From the NCBI GenBank assembly GCA_024405435.1, contig JAKSOU010000003.1:16184-80183 (forward strand): a stretch of 64,000 nucleotides of DNA, written 5' to 3'. Below are positions 46,731 to 55,715 of the stretch, one piece after another (position 1 is the stretch's first letter; each line of letters opens with the position of its first letter). This DNA comes from Akkermansia sp. GTDB taxonomy: Bacteria > Verrucomicrobiota > Verrucomicrobiia > Verrucomicrobiales > Akkermansiaceae. Made by a program: the position numbers and the translations under genes. Below the pieces are notes generated by a model. That model saw only the letters and a list, made by a program, of their open reading frames with translations. It was not told the origin of the DNA and ran no database searches.

Positions 46731-47525
46731 ATGAAGGCATATTGGATGATACCGTTGGCGGCGATGGCGCTGGGTTCCTGTGTGGCCGAGCCCGGAGTGC
46801 AGCCCGTGCGCGCCACGGCTGCGGGCGTGGGCGCAAACGTGGACACGGCCTGGCTGGGGCGCAAGATATGGGCGAACGAGTGCGCGGGCACGGTGCCGGG
46901 GCTGGTGTCGTGGAACGCGGGGGAGGCGTTTCCCTCGCTGGGCATCGGGCATTTCATCTGGTACCCCGCCGGGGTGCAGGAGCGTTTTGACGAGAGCTTT
47001 CCCAAGTTCGTGGCCTATGCGCGGCGCAGCGGCGTGCAGGTGCCGGCGTTCTTCAACGGCCCCGCACCGTGGGCCAACAAGGCCGCGTTCCTGGCGGACC
47101 GCAGCGGCCTCGCGGACCGCATGCGCCAGTGGCTGGCGCAGCATGTGGAGCTGCAGACACGCTTCATCATGGCACGCTCCCGCGCCGCGCTGGGCACCAT
47201 GGCGCGCATGAGCCGCAACCCGCAGGCCGTGGCCGCGCACTACAACGCGCTCGCCGCCACCACGCAGGGCATGTACTGCCTGGTGGACTACGTGAACTTC
47301 AAGGGCGAGGGCGTGAAGGAGACCGAGCGCTACAACGGCCAGGGCTGGGGGCTGCTCCAAGTGCTGGAGGAGATGCGCGGCAACCCGCAGGGCCGCGCCG
47401 CCACGGCGGAATTCTCGCGCGCGGCGGGCGCGGTGCTCACGCGCCGCGTCAACAACTCTCCCGCCGAGCGCGGCGAGCGCCGCTGGCTCCCCGGCTGGCT
47501 CAACCGCTGCGCCACCTACCGCTGA
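46731..47525 (+). CDS. Lipoprotein of unknown function (GIGHFIWYP family)
   Basis: A 264-residue lipoprotein. MKAYWMIPLAAMALGSC ends in the lipobox LGSC (Cys17). The mature part has the conserved-looking run WANECAGT, LVSWNAGEAFPSLGIGHFIW (residues 59-78) and YNGQGWGLLQVLEEM. The first block, with its Glu and the GIGHF motif, resembles the arrangement in lysozyme-like or goose-type muramidase folds, but this is weak inference. Similar uncharacterised proteins are known to me from other Gram-negative bacteria. Hexad-repeat remnants follow the stop. Confidence 0.7.
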   Translation: MKAYWMIPLAAMALGSCVAEPGVQPVRATAAGVGANVDTAWLGRKIWANECAGTVPGLVSWNAGEAFPSLGIGHFIWYPAGVQERFDESFPKFVAYARRSGVQVPAFFNGPAPWANKAAFLADRSGLADRMRQWLAQHVELQTRFIMARSRAALGTMARMSRNPQAVAAHYNALAATTQGMYCLVDYVNFKGEGVKETERYNGQGWGLLQVLEEMRGNPQGRAATAEFSRAAGAVLTRRVNNSPAERGERRWLPGWLNRCATYR

Positions 47526-47526
47526 T

Positions 47527-47545
47527 TTCTTAATCCCAATCTTAT
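47527..47545. repeat. Hexad repeat remnant before the dus gene
   Basis: Reads GATTGGGATTAAG on the minus strand, the same core as in the hexad array at 37146-37158. Confidence 0.45.
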
Positions 47546-47554
47546 TTCGCCAGG

Positions 47555-48520
47555 ATGTTCGGCCCGTTCCCGTTGTATTTGGCGCCCATGGCCGGCGTGA
47601 CCGACCCCATCTTCCGCACGCTGTGCAAGGAGGAGGGGGCGGACGTGATGGAGACGGAATTCGTATCCGCGGAGGGCGTGCTGCAATGCTGGGAGCGCAA
47701 CCGCCGCTACGTGGAGTTCGAGGATGCGCACCGCCCGCTGGGCATCCAGCTATTCGGCTCCGTACCGGAGCACATGGCCGCCGCCGCACGCATCATCTGG
47801 GATGCCTCGCACCCGGACTTCATCGACATCAACGCGGGCTGCCCCGTGCCCAAGGTGGTGGGCAAGAACGGCGGCTCCTCCCTGCTGAAAGATTTGCCGC
47901 TGCTGCAGAGAATCGCGCAGGCGCTGGTGGATGAAATGGGCGCGGACTGCCCTGTGACCGCCAAGATACGCATCGGCTGGGATGCGGAGCACATCTGCGC
48001 CCCGGAGGCCGTGCAGCGCCTGGAGGACGCCGGCGTGCGCGCCGTCACCATCCACGGCCGCACTCGCTCCCAGCAGTATGCCGGCAAGGCGGATTGGAGC
48101 ATCATCGACGCCTGCGCGCGGCAGGCCGGAATCCCCGTCATCGGCAACGGCGACCTCGCCACGCCGGAGGACATCCGCCGCGTGCGGGAAACAACCGCCG
48201 TGTCGGGCGTGGCCATCGGGCGCGCGGCCATGGCGGCGCCGTGGATATTCCGCCAGGCCAAGGCGTATCTGCAGAGCGGGGAGATACCGCCGCCGCCCAC
48301 GCCGCGGGAGCGCATCGAATTCGTGCTGCGGCACGCGCGCATGGCCGTGGAGAGCCGCCACTACGGGGACGAGCTGCCCACCATGCGCGCCATGCGGAGC
48401 CGCCTGCTGGCCTACGCCAAGGGCATCCCCGGAACCAAGCCGCTGCGCCCTCAACTCTCCCGCGTGGCGTCGTTCGCAGAACTCCAAGACATCCTCTCAC
48501 CCCTCCATGAACAAGCCTGA
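47555..48520 (+). CDS. tRNA-dihydrouridine synthase
   Basis: A 321-residue FMN-dependent Dus enzyme reducing uridines of the tRNA D-loop. The N-terminal APMAGVTDPIFRTLC, the INAGCPVPKVV block with catalytic Cys (in NAGCP), KIRIGWD, IHGRTRSQQY and GNGDL are all present. It is closest to the DusB group. The U32 peptidase gene starts within its last 14 nt, so the two are coupled; both probably modify RNA. Confidence 0.92.
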   Translation: MFGPFPLYLAPMAGVTDPIFRTLCKEEGADVMETEFVSAEGVLQCWERNRRYVEFEDAHRPLGIQLFGSVPEHMAAAARIIWDASHPDFIDINAGCPVPKVVGKNGGSSLLKDLPLLQRIAQALVDEMGADCPVTAKIRIGWDAEHICAPEAVQRLEDAGVRAVTIHGRTRSQQYAGKADWSIIDACARQAGIPVIGNGDLATPEDIRRVRETTAVSGVAIGRAAMAAPWIFRQAKAYLQSGEIPPPPTPRERIEFVLRHARMAVESRHYGDELPTMRAMRSRLLAYAKGIPGTKPLRPQLSRVASFAELQDILSPLHEQA

Positions 48521-50951
48521 ACTGCTGGCCCCCGCGGGCAACTGGGACTGCGTGCGCGCCGCCGTGGCCAACGGCGCGGATGCCGTCTATTTCGGGCTGG
48601 ACCGCTTCAACGCCCGCATGCGGGCCGACAATTTTTCCGTGGATGATTTATCTGCGCTCATGCCGTTCCTGCACGCGCACGGCGTGCGCGGCTACGTGAC
48701 GCTCAACGTGCTCATCTTCCCGGACGAGATGCAGGCCGCCGCGGAATACATCCACGCCTTGGAGCGGGCGCGCGTGGACGCCGTGATTGTGCAGGACACG
48801 GGCCTTGCCGCCTACGTGGCGCAGCAGCGCCGCGAGGGAAACATCCGCCACCTGGAGCTGCACCTCTCCACGCAGATGACGCTCACCTGTCCGGAGGCCG
48901 TGCAGCTGGTGGACGAGCTGTTCGACCCGCAGCAGATTGTGCTGGCGCGCGAGCTCTCGCTGCGCGAGATCGAGGCCTGCGCCAAGGCCACGCGGAAACC
49001 GATAGAAGTCTTCTGCCACGGCGCGCTGTGCGTGGCGTACTCCGGCCAGTGCCTCACCAGCGAGAGCCTCGGCCAGCGCAGCGCCAACCGCGGCGAGTGC
49101 GCACAGGCCTGCCGCATGCCCTACCGACTGGAGGTGGACGGCCGCATGCGCGACCTCGGCGAGCGCCGATACCTCTTCTCCCCGCAAGACCTCTGCACGC
49201 TGGACCGCATCCCGCAGATGCTCGCCGCTGGCGTGCACAGCTTCAAGGTGGAAGGCCGCCTGAAATCCCCGGAATACGTGGCCGCCACCACGCGCGCCTA
49301 CCGTCGCGCCATCGATGCCGCGCTGAAGGAACAGGGCGTCCCCGCCAAGCTGCATGCGGCGGATTTGTACGCGCTGCAGATGGCATTCTCCCGCGGCTTC
49401 TCCACGGGCTGGCTGGACGGCACGGACCACCCGCTGCTCACGCACGGGCGTTTCGGCAAGAAACGCGGCGCGCTCGCCGGGCGCATCGCGCGCTGCGGCA
49501 ACGGCTGGGTGGAGCTGGAAGGTCCCCCTGCCCTGCCCGTGTCGCCCGGCGACGGTTTTGTCATCGATGCCGGCGAAGACCGCAACGAGGAGCAGGGAGG
49601 CCGCATCTGGAAAATAGACGGTGCGCGCCTGTTCTTCCACGGCAAGGCCAGCCGCATCGATTGGCACCGCGTGCGCCCCGGCAACCTGCTGTGGAAAACC
49701 GCGGATCCCGCGCTGGACAAAACGCTGCACGCCACCTGGTGCAACTTCGCCCGCAACGCCGCGGAGGCTGGCGGTTCCTCGCTGGATATCTCCTTCACAG
49801 GCCGCATGGGTGAACCGCTGCGCGCAACATGCCGCGGCATCACCGTGGAAAGCGCGCAACCCCTGCAGCGCGCGGAGAGGCACCCTCTCAGAGAGGAATC
49901 CATCCGCGCACAGTTCGCGCGCCTGGGCGGCACGGGCTTCACGCTCGGCAACTGCACCTTTGATGTGGAGGACGGCCTCATCCTGCCCGTGTCCGAGCTG
50001 AACCGCATGCGGCGCGAGCTGGTGTCGCGCGTGCCGCAGAACGATGATAGCGCACCCGCCGCCTCACCCGCGCCGTGGGTGGCGGATTTCCCGCCCCTGC
50101 GCGCCGCGGATGCCAAGGACGCGCTGCTCTCCGTGCTCTGCCGCACGCCGGAACAGGCCCACGCCGCCGCGGAGGCCGGAATCAAGCGCGTGTACCTGGA
50201 CTTCAAGGACCTCAAGCTCCTGCAGCCCACCATGGAGCAGCTGCGCGCTCAGTTCCCCGGCACAGAATACTGGATTGCCACCCTGCGCATCATGAAACCG
50301 CATGAGGGCGGCTTCTTCAAGTTCATCCTCGCCGCGCGGCCGGACGGCGTGCTCGTGCGCAACATCGGCGCCGCCCGGTTCTTCAAGGAGAAGGGAATCC
50401 GCATGGCCGGCGACTTCTCGCTCAATGCCGCCAACCCCGCCTCCGTTCAGCTCTGGCGGGAATTCGGCATGGAATCATCCACCGCATCGTACGACCTCAA
50501 CGCGCGGCAGCTCGCGGACTTGCTGGCCGCCGGGTGCGGGCCGTGGCTGGAGCTCACGCTCCACCAGCACATCCCCATGTTCCACTCCGAGCACTGCGTG
50601 TTCTGCACCTTCCTCTCCCAGGGCCACAGCTTCAAGGATTGCGGCCAGCCCTGCGAGCACCACCGCGTGCGCGTGAAGGACCGCACCCACGCCATGCACT
50701 ACCTCCACAGCGACGAGGGATGCCGCAACACCCTCTTCAACGGACAGGCGCAAAGCGCCGCGCGACACCTCCACTCCATCATCCGCTGCGGCCTCTCGCG
50801 CTTCCGAATCGAGCTGCTGGAGGAATCGCCCGACAAGGCCGCGGAAACCATCGCCGCCTACCAACGCCTGCTGCGCGGCTCCCTCTCCCCGCAGGACCTC
50901 CTGCAGCAGCTCAACCTCATCGACCGCATCGGCGTCACCGAAACCAAGTAA
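48507..50951 (+). CDS. U32 peptidase-family protein, long DUF3656-type (RlhA-like)
   Basis: An 814-residue protein. The U32 core begins ELLAPAGNWDCVRAAVANGA, with the iron-sulfur-type cysteines in FCHGALCVAYSGQC and RGECAQACRMPY, and the U32 C-terminal block HSFKVEGRLKSPEYVA. An insertion-type beta region (about 320-500) and a second barrel-like part end in a cysteine-rich stretch (HCVFCTFLSQ, DCGQPCEHH). The nearest characterised relative is E. coli RlhA, which hydroxylates C2501 of 23S rRNA. Coupling to dus supports an RNA-modification role over proteolysis. Confidence 0.85.
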   Translation: MNKPELLAPAGNWDCVRAAVANGADAVYFGLDRFNARMRADNFSVDDLSALMPFLHAHGVRGYVTLNVLIFPDEMQAAAEYIHALERARVDAVIVQDTGLAAYVAQQRREGNIRHLELHLSTQMTLTCPEAVQLVDELFDPQQIVLARELSLREIEACAKATRKPIEVFCHGALCVAYSGQCLTSESLGQRSANRGECAQACRMPYRLEVDGRMRDLGERRYLFSPQDLCTLDRIPQMLAAGVHSFKVEGRLKSPEYVAATTRAYRRAIDAALKEQGVPAKLHAADLYALQMAFSRGFSTGWLDGTDHPLLTHGRFGKKRGALAGRIARCGNGWVELEGPPALPVSPGDGFVIDAGEDRNEEQGGRIWKIDGARLFFHGKASRIDWHRVRPGNLLWKTADPALDKTLHATWCNFARNAAEAGGSSLDISFTGRMGEPLRATCRGITVESAQPLQRAERHPLREESIRAQFARLGGTGFTLGNCTFDVEDGLILPVSELNRMRRELVSRVPQNDDSAPAASPAPWVADFPPLRAADAKDALLSVLCRTPEQAHAAAEAGIKRVYLDFKDLKLLQPTMEQLRAQFPGTEYWIATLRIMKPHEGGFFKFILAARPDGVLVRNIGAARFFKEKGIRMAGDFSLNAANPASVQLWREFGMESSTASYDLNARQLADLLAAGCGPWLELTLHQHIPMFHSEHCVFCTFLSQGHSFKDCGQPCEHHRVRVKDRTHAMHYLHSDEGCRNTLFNGQAQSAARHLHSIIRCGLSRFRIELLEESPDKAAETIAAYQRLLRGSLSPQDLLQQLNLIDRIGVTETK

Positions 50952-50984
50952 TTCCACCCGAGGCAACCACCATGGGGCGGCACC

Positions 50985-51749
50985 TCACTTCACCATGTCG
51001 GCGGTCACCTTGTAGGCGGCGCCGCAGCGGGGGCAGGAGGCCTCGATGTAGCCCTGCTCGGAGAGCTCGTCCGCGAAATCCTTTTTCAGGCTCTTGATGA
51101 CGGGCAGCAGCTTCTCTATGGTGCAGCCGCAGCGGAACTGGAAGCGACGGGTCTCCAGGCGCTTCGTTTCCTCCGTGTCGGTGATGGCGGCGACCTGCTG
51201 CGGTGTCAGCTCGGTGAGCCAGTCGTGGTCGGCGTCCGGCTGGGCGGTGAGCAGGGCGTATTGGTCGTTGCCGAGGTCGAACGCGCGTGCGGCGCGCTGC
51301 TCGCTCTGGCGGTAGAAGCATTCCACCCAGTCCTCCACGCGCGTTCCCTCCAGGGTGATGACGGAGGTCTGCGGCTCCCTGCCCTGGCGGATGATTTGGG
51401 CGTAGAGCATATCGCGCTCCGGCTCGCGCACGTTGTCGCGGAAGGCGCGGCCGACGACGGATTCATCGGTTGCGGCGCCGGAGACGAAGTAGTTGGCGAG
51501 GCGCGGGGTGCGGACGTTGAAGGTCCAGGCGTGGTACTCCTGCCAGGGGCGTGCTGTGAGGTGGAGGGTGAAGAAGGCGAGCATCTGCTTGAGGGTGAAG
51601 TCCTCCTGCTGCTCGTTGCGCAGGCCGTGCCTCTGCAGGTGCAGGTAGTAGTCCACAAAGAGCGGGGAGAAATCCGCGCGCAGCAGCAGGCAGTTGCGCC
51701 CGCGCACGTACACGGATTCCACGGTGGTGAACTCTGGTATGTCTTCCAT
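50985..51749 (-). CDS. hslO: Hsp33-like redox-regulated chaperone
   Basis: A 254-residue protein whose C-terminus carries the Hsp33 zinc switch: CGC (C207, C209), about 29 residues, then CPRC (C239, C242). Oxidation of these releases zinc and activates the holdase. The N-terminal domain is diverged from well-known Hsp33 proteins, but FTLKQMLAFF and SEQRAARAF fit the fold. It lies 12 bp downstream of a cytosolic M3 peptidase gene, probably co-transcribed. Family assignment is firm from the C-terminus, less so for the N-terminal half. Confidence 0.8.
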   Translation of the reverse strand: MEDIPEFTTVESVYVRGRNCLLLRADFSPLFVDYYLHLQRHGLRNEQQEDFTLKQMLAFFTLHLTARPWQEYHAWTFNVRTPRLANYFVSGAATDESVVGRAFRDNVREPERDMLYAQIIRQGREPQTSVITLEGTRVEDWVECFYRQSEQRAARAFDLGNDQYALLTAQPDADHDWLTELTPQQVAAITDTEETKRLETRRFQFRCGCTIEKLLPVIKSLKKDFADELSEQGYIEASCPRCGAAYKVTADMVK

Positions 51750-51761
51750 GGTGCGCGGGGG

Positions 51762-53846
51762 TTAGCGGATGCCGCAGCGTTTCAGCAGGGCGGAGCTGTC
51801 GGGGTCGCGGTGCATGAACGCGCGGAACAGGTCCGCCGCGGGCTGGGAGTTGCCCTGCGAGAGGATGCAGCGGCGGAAATCCCGCCCGGTCTTCGGGTTG
51901 AAGATGCCCTCGTTTGCGAAACGCGAGAAGGCATCGGCCTCCAGCATTTCGGCCCACTTGTAGGAGTAGTACCCGGCCTCGTACCCGCCGTCGAAGATGT
52001 GGGAGAAGGCGCGCAGCATGGTGTAGCCCACCTCTGTGGTGGGCACGCGGTAGTCCGCCAGGATTTCGCGGTCGGATTCCTCCAGGTCGGCGCCGAGGTA
52101 TCGCTCGGTGTGGGTGTGGAGCTCCAGGTCCAGCTTGCCGAAGCAGAGCTGGCGCATGAAGAAGGAGGCGGCGCCGTAATTGCGCGCGGCGAGCATCTTT
52201 TCCTTCAGCTCGGCGGGCATGAGCTCGCCGGTTTCCCAGTGGCGGGCGTAGCGGTCGATGGCCTCGGCCTCCCAGGTCCAGTTCTCGTTGATCTGGCTGG
52301 GCAGCTCCACGAAGTCCCAGGCGGTGTTGCAGCCGCCCAGCGAGCGCACCTCCACGTTGCTGAGGATTTGGTGCATCAGGTGGCCGAACTCGTGGAAGAC
52401 GGTCTCCACCTCCATGTGGGTGAGCAGCGCGGGTTTGTCGCCCACGGGCTTGCTGAGGTTGCCGCACATGAAGGCCAGGTGCGGGATGCGCGGGTGGCCG
52501 TCCTGCGGCGGCAACCCGGTGGAGAGCGCCTCCATCCACGCGCCGGCGCGCTTGGAGTCGCGCGGGTGCCAATCCGTGTAGAACGAGCCCAGGTGCTCGC
52601 CGGTCGCCTCGTCGTGCACCTCGAAGAACAGCACCTCCGGGTGCCACACCTCCACCTGGCCCGGCGCGGCGGTCTCGCCGTCCTTCAGGCACACGGTGGG
52701 CCGCTGCGTGAAGCGGATGCCGTACAGCCCGGCGTAGATGGAGAACATGCCCTCCAGCACGTTCTGCATGGAGTAGTACGGGCGCAGGCTCTCGGTGTCG
52801 AAGTCGTACAGGGCCTTGCGGCGCTTCTCGCTCCAATAGCCGATGTCCCACGGCTTCATCACGGGGATGCTTTGCCCGGTCTGCTCTTCCGCGAACTTGC
52901 GGATGGCCTCCTGCTCCGCCACAAAGGCGTCCTTCACGTCGTCGTGCAGGCCGTCAATGAACCGCAGCGCGTTGGGGCCGCTGCCCGCCATGCGGCGGCT
53001 CGTCACGTAGTCCGCGCAGCAGGCGTAGCCCAGCATCTGCGCCTTCTCCGCGCGCAGCTCCAGGATGCGCTGGATGAGCGGCGCGGTGTCGTACTCCCCG
53101 GTGCCCACCGCGTTCTTGGCGCGCCACACGCGCTCGCGCAGCGCGGCGTTGTCGGCGAAGGTGAGCACAGGCTGCACGGAGGTGAACTGCAGGGTGAATC
53201 GCCACTGCGGCGCGGACTCGGTGCCGTAGCCCTTGGCCATGGCGTCGTGGCGTGCGTTCTCGCGCGCGGACTCCGGCAAGCCCGCCAGCTCCGCGGCATC
53301 TGCGGTCACGTACTCCCACGCGTTGGTGGCATCCAGCACCTTCTCGCCGAACTGCTGGGAGGCCTGCGCCAGCTCGGTGTTGAGCTCGGCGAAACGCTGC
53401 TTGCTCTCGTCGTCCAGCTCGGCGCCGCTCTCGCGGAAATCGGCCATGGTCTCGCTGATGAAGCGCTGCTTCACGGGGGAGAGCTCATCCACCCACGGCT
53501 GCTCGGACGCCTTCTTGAGCACGGCGTACAACCGCGGGTTGAGCGACACGCTGGTGGAGTACATCACCACCTCCGGCATCAGCTCCGTGATGACCTCGCG
53601 GATGGCAGGGGAATCCATCACCGAGCGCAGGTGGTTCAGGCGCAGCCAGCCGCGCATCAGCTCCGCTCCCGCGCCCTCCAGCGCCGCAAACGTGTTCTCA
53701 TAAGTGGGCTCGGTCACGTTGCAGACCTCCTCCACGGCGGCCTGCGCATGCTCGATGGCCAGGCGTATATCCACGCGCGCCCTCTCCGGTGTCAGCCGCG
53801 ACCACGCCACATCCAGCGTATCCTCCAAAAACGGGTGTTCATTCAT
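51762..53846 (-). CDS. Cytosolic M3-family oligopeptidase
   Basis: A 694-residue thimet-type peptidase without a signal peptide. HEFGH is at 485-489, followed by NENWTWEAEAID with the third zinc ligand. It is similar over its whole length to the exported enzyme at 44367-46562, which differs mainly by its signal. The start MNEHPFLED is chosen over an upstream Met (53858) because the upstream ATG overlaps the -10 box. Hsp33 follows in the same operon. Confidence 0.92.
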   Translation of the reverse strand: MNEHPFLEDTLDVAWSRLTPERARVDIRLAIEHAQAAVEEVCNVTEPTYENTFAALEGAGAELMRGWLRLNHLRSVMDSPAIREVITELMPEVVMYSTSVSLNPRLYAVLKKASEQPWVDELSPVKQRFISETMADFRESGAELDDESKQRFAELNTELAQASQQFGEKVLDATNAWEYVTADAAELAGLPESARENARHDAMAKGYGTESAPQWRFTLQFTSVQPVLTFADNAALRERVWRAKNAVGTGEYDTAPLIQRILELRAEKAQMLGYACCADYVTSRRMAGSGPNALRFIDGLHDDVKDAFVAEQEAIRKFAEEQTGQSIPVMKPWDIGYWSEKRRKALYDFDTESLRPYYSMQNVLEGMFSIYAGLYGIRFTQRPTVCLKDGETAAPGQVEVWHPEVLFFEVHDEATGEHLGSFYTDWHPRDSKRAGAWMEALSTGLPPQDGHPRIPHLAFMCGNLSKPVGDKPALLTHMEVETVFHEFGHLMHQILSNVEVRSLGGCNTAWDFVELPSQINENWTWEAEAIDRYARHWETGELMPAELKEKMLAARNYGAASFFMRQLCFGKLDLELHTHTERYLGADLEESDREILADYRVPTTEVGYTMLRAFSHIFDGGYEAGYYSYKWAEMLEADAFSRFANEGIFNPKTGRDFRRCILSQGNSQPAADLFRAFMHRDPDSSALLKRCGIR

Positions 53847-53856
53847 ATTGAAAACC

Positions 53857-53885
53857 ATCTTACCAGCCCCCCCGCACCGCGTCAA
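53857..53885 (-). promoter_or_regulatory. Promoter of the M3 peptidase-hslO operon
   Basis: TTGACG (53880-53885), 17-bp spacer, TAAGAT (53857-53862), ending 10 nt before the ATG at 53846. Confidence 0.65.
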
Positions 53886-53966
53886 GGACACCCTGCGTGC
53901 GCAACAGGCGTCAATGGCACATCCTGCAGGCTCGGTATGTGCGGGCTGCTTTGTGTTGGATTGATG

Positions 53967-55490
53967 CTAATCCGGATTGGCGGTGAAGAATCTCTGGGCG
54001 CGGCTGCGGGGGCATTCCGGAATGGTCATGCGGATGGCACCGCTTTCCAGCAGCGGGGCCAGGTAGCGGCGCAGGGCGTATTGGCCGGAGGCAATCTTGA
54101 GGTAGGCGATGATTTCCGCGCGCGTGCGGGGCGTTCGGCAGAATTCCAACAGGTGTTTTGCATCTGCCGCGGTGCGCGGCGCAACCGGCACCGGCTGGGC
54201 CATGTAGTCGCGGGGCGTCTCCTCAGCGAGCACAAAGGCATCCTCACCAAGGAAGGCTTGCTGGGCATGCTGTTGATGATACAGCGTGACTTTGAACTCT
54301 CCCATGATGTTGGTGAACACCGGCTCGGGCAAATGGTTTGCAACCATGGCGCGGCGGATGGTGGGAATGCCGGTGTAGCGGTTTTCCGTCAGTTGCAGGA
54401 TTTCCAGGGCCGTTACCAGAACGGGGTTTCGCGTGTCGGGCTGGGCATGCCCCAGCTGGTCGATGGTCAGACGACCGTACAAGCCGCCGGGATTGGTGAT
54501 TTCCAAGCGGTCCTCGAACATGTTGAGCTGAATGGGCCTGGTTTCGGTGTAGATGCTGTAGTCGCGGTGCACCAGGGCGTTCAGGACAGCCTCGCGGACG
54601 GCATCCAGCGGGTATTGCGGCACATCGGTACGCATGCCGGTGAGAGGGTCGATAGCGGTGGCGGTGCGCATGTTGTTGCGCACGAAATCCAGCGCCTTGT
54701 CCAGCATCTCGGGAATGGTGCCCTCGATGCGTTTTGTATCGAGGAAGCGGTTGCCTGCGGCGTCGACATCCCCCAACTCGCGGCCCGGCACGCGCGTGGC
54801 GTTAATGCAAAGCCGCGGATAGAACGCCTGCGGGAACAAGCCGAAGAGCAGCAGGGCGGCCATGGTCACATGGCCGTCTTTCGTGATGCCGCTCAGCTCG
54901 TCCTGCTGTTTCTCTGTCAGCCGTGCCAGGTTGGGCTTTGCGGTTCTCATTCGTGTGCGGTAATCCTCCAGCAGCTGCAGATCCAGCATGTCCATGGTTG
55001 CCTCATCCGCCGGGCGCACGTCGTCCCTGAGGCGCTTGCGAAAGGCCTCGTAGCTGTAGACCTCGTACTCGGTCATGGGTTTGTCGGCATCGCCCACGCG
55101 AACGTAGGCGCCCTTCAAGCGCCCCTTGGCCGTTTTGAAGCACGGGCGCTCGGCGATGTCGAGCGCGGGTATCTCGGCGGCGACAAAGACCTTGCCCGCT
55201 TCATCGCACACTGTCAAGACGGGGCGCACCACCGGGGTCATTTGCTCCCCATACTCCATCACCCTTTTCTGGAGTGCCTGGGCATCATACACGCCCACCT
55301 TTTCAAAATTGTTCCGCTCGTCCAGCCCGAACACGAAAACCCCGCCGGCGTCCTGGTTGGCGAACGCCGCCATGGTGTCGTACAGTTTCTCCGGGCAGCC
55401 GTCGCGCGCGGCTTTGACCTCCATGGTCTGCCATTCGCAGCCACGTCGCCGGATTGTTTCTATCAGGGTGCGAAGTTCTTCCTCAATCAT
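53967..55490 (-). CDS. AlbA_2 / HATPase_c_4 ATP-binding protein
   Basis: A 507-residue protein with an N-terminal AlbA_2 (Schlafen AAA_4-like) domain (about 10-130; WQTMEVKAARDGCPEKLYDT, then FANQDAGGVFVFGLDE). A central GHKL ATPase-like HATPase_c_4 domain follows (DAVREAVLNALVHRDY, FEDRLEITNPGG), and then a C-terminal winged helix with GIPTIRRAM and RAEIIAYLKIASGQYALRRY. Such proteins are often described as transcriptional regulators or RecG-related and occur in accessory regions near defence or mobile genes. It has an unusual operator-like upstream region and is probably autoregulated. Confidence 0.82.
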   Translation of the reverse strand: MIEEELRTLIETIRRRGCEWQTMEVKAARDGCPEKLYDTMAAFANQDAGGVFVFGLDERNNFEKVGVYDAQALQKRVMEYGEQMTPVVRPVLTVCDEAGKVFVAAEIPALDIAERPCFKTAKGRLKGAYVRVGDADKPMTEYEVYSYEAFRKRLRDDVRPADEATMDMLDLQLLEDYRTRMRTAKPNLARLTEKQQDELSGITKDGHVTMAALLLFGLFPQAFYPRLCINATRVPGRELGDVDAAGNRFLDTKRIEGTIPEMLDKALDFVRNNMRTATAIDPLTGMRTDVPQYPLDAVREAVLNALVHRDYSIYTETRPIQLNMFEDRLEITNPGGLYGRLTIDQLGHAQPDTRNPVLVTALEILQLTENRYTGIPTIRRAMVANHLPEPVFTNIMGEFKVTLYHQQHAQQAFLGEDAFVLAEETPRDYMAQPVPVAPRTAADAKHLLEFCRTPRTRAEIIAYLKIASGQYALRRYLAPLLESGAIRMTIPECPRSRAQRFFTANPD

Positions 55491-55510
55491 GATGAATTTG
55501 CTGTTTGCTC

Positions 55511-55655
55511 TTCACTTTACACCCCAAAAAGTAAAAAGTAAAGCCTAAAAGTGAAAATTTATGCAAAAAGTGAAGAAACTTTGCGCCCTCTTCTTATGTT
55601 TACGGCGAAAACATAAGAAACCGTCTTCACTTTACGCTTGGCGATTTCACTTTAT
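55511..55655 (-). repeat. TTCACTTTA repeats around a perfect palindrome upstream of the AlbA_2 gene
   Basis: TTCACTTTA(C/T) lies at 55511, 55626 and 55646 (plus strand), and inverted or degenerate copies (AGTGAA, AGTAAA) at 55530, 55537, 55550 and 55569. Between them is an 11-bp perfect inverted repeat, TTCTTATGTTT (55591-55601) with AAACATAAGAA (55609-55619). This looks like a compound operator. No gene lies in 55491-55715. Confidence 0.65.
55514..55542 (-). promoter_or_regulatory. Promoter of the AlbA_2 gene
   Basis: TTTACT (55537-55542), 17-bp spacer, TAAAGT (55514-55519), 23 nt before the ATG. The -10 box is part of a TTCACTTTAC repeat, so repeat binding would block it. Confidence 0.6.
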
Positions 55656-55715
55656 CCCACCAGTGGAGTATGTGCGAGCGCGGAATGCGTTCTCGTGGCG
55701 GTAGGGGGCGGCATG

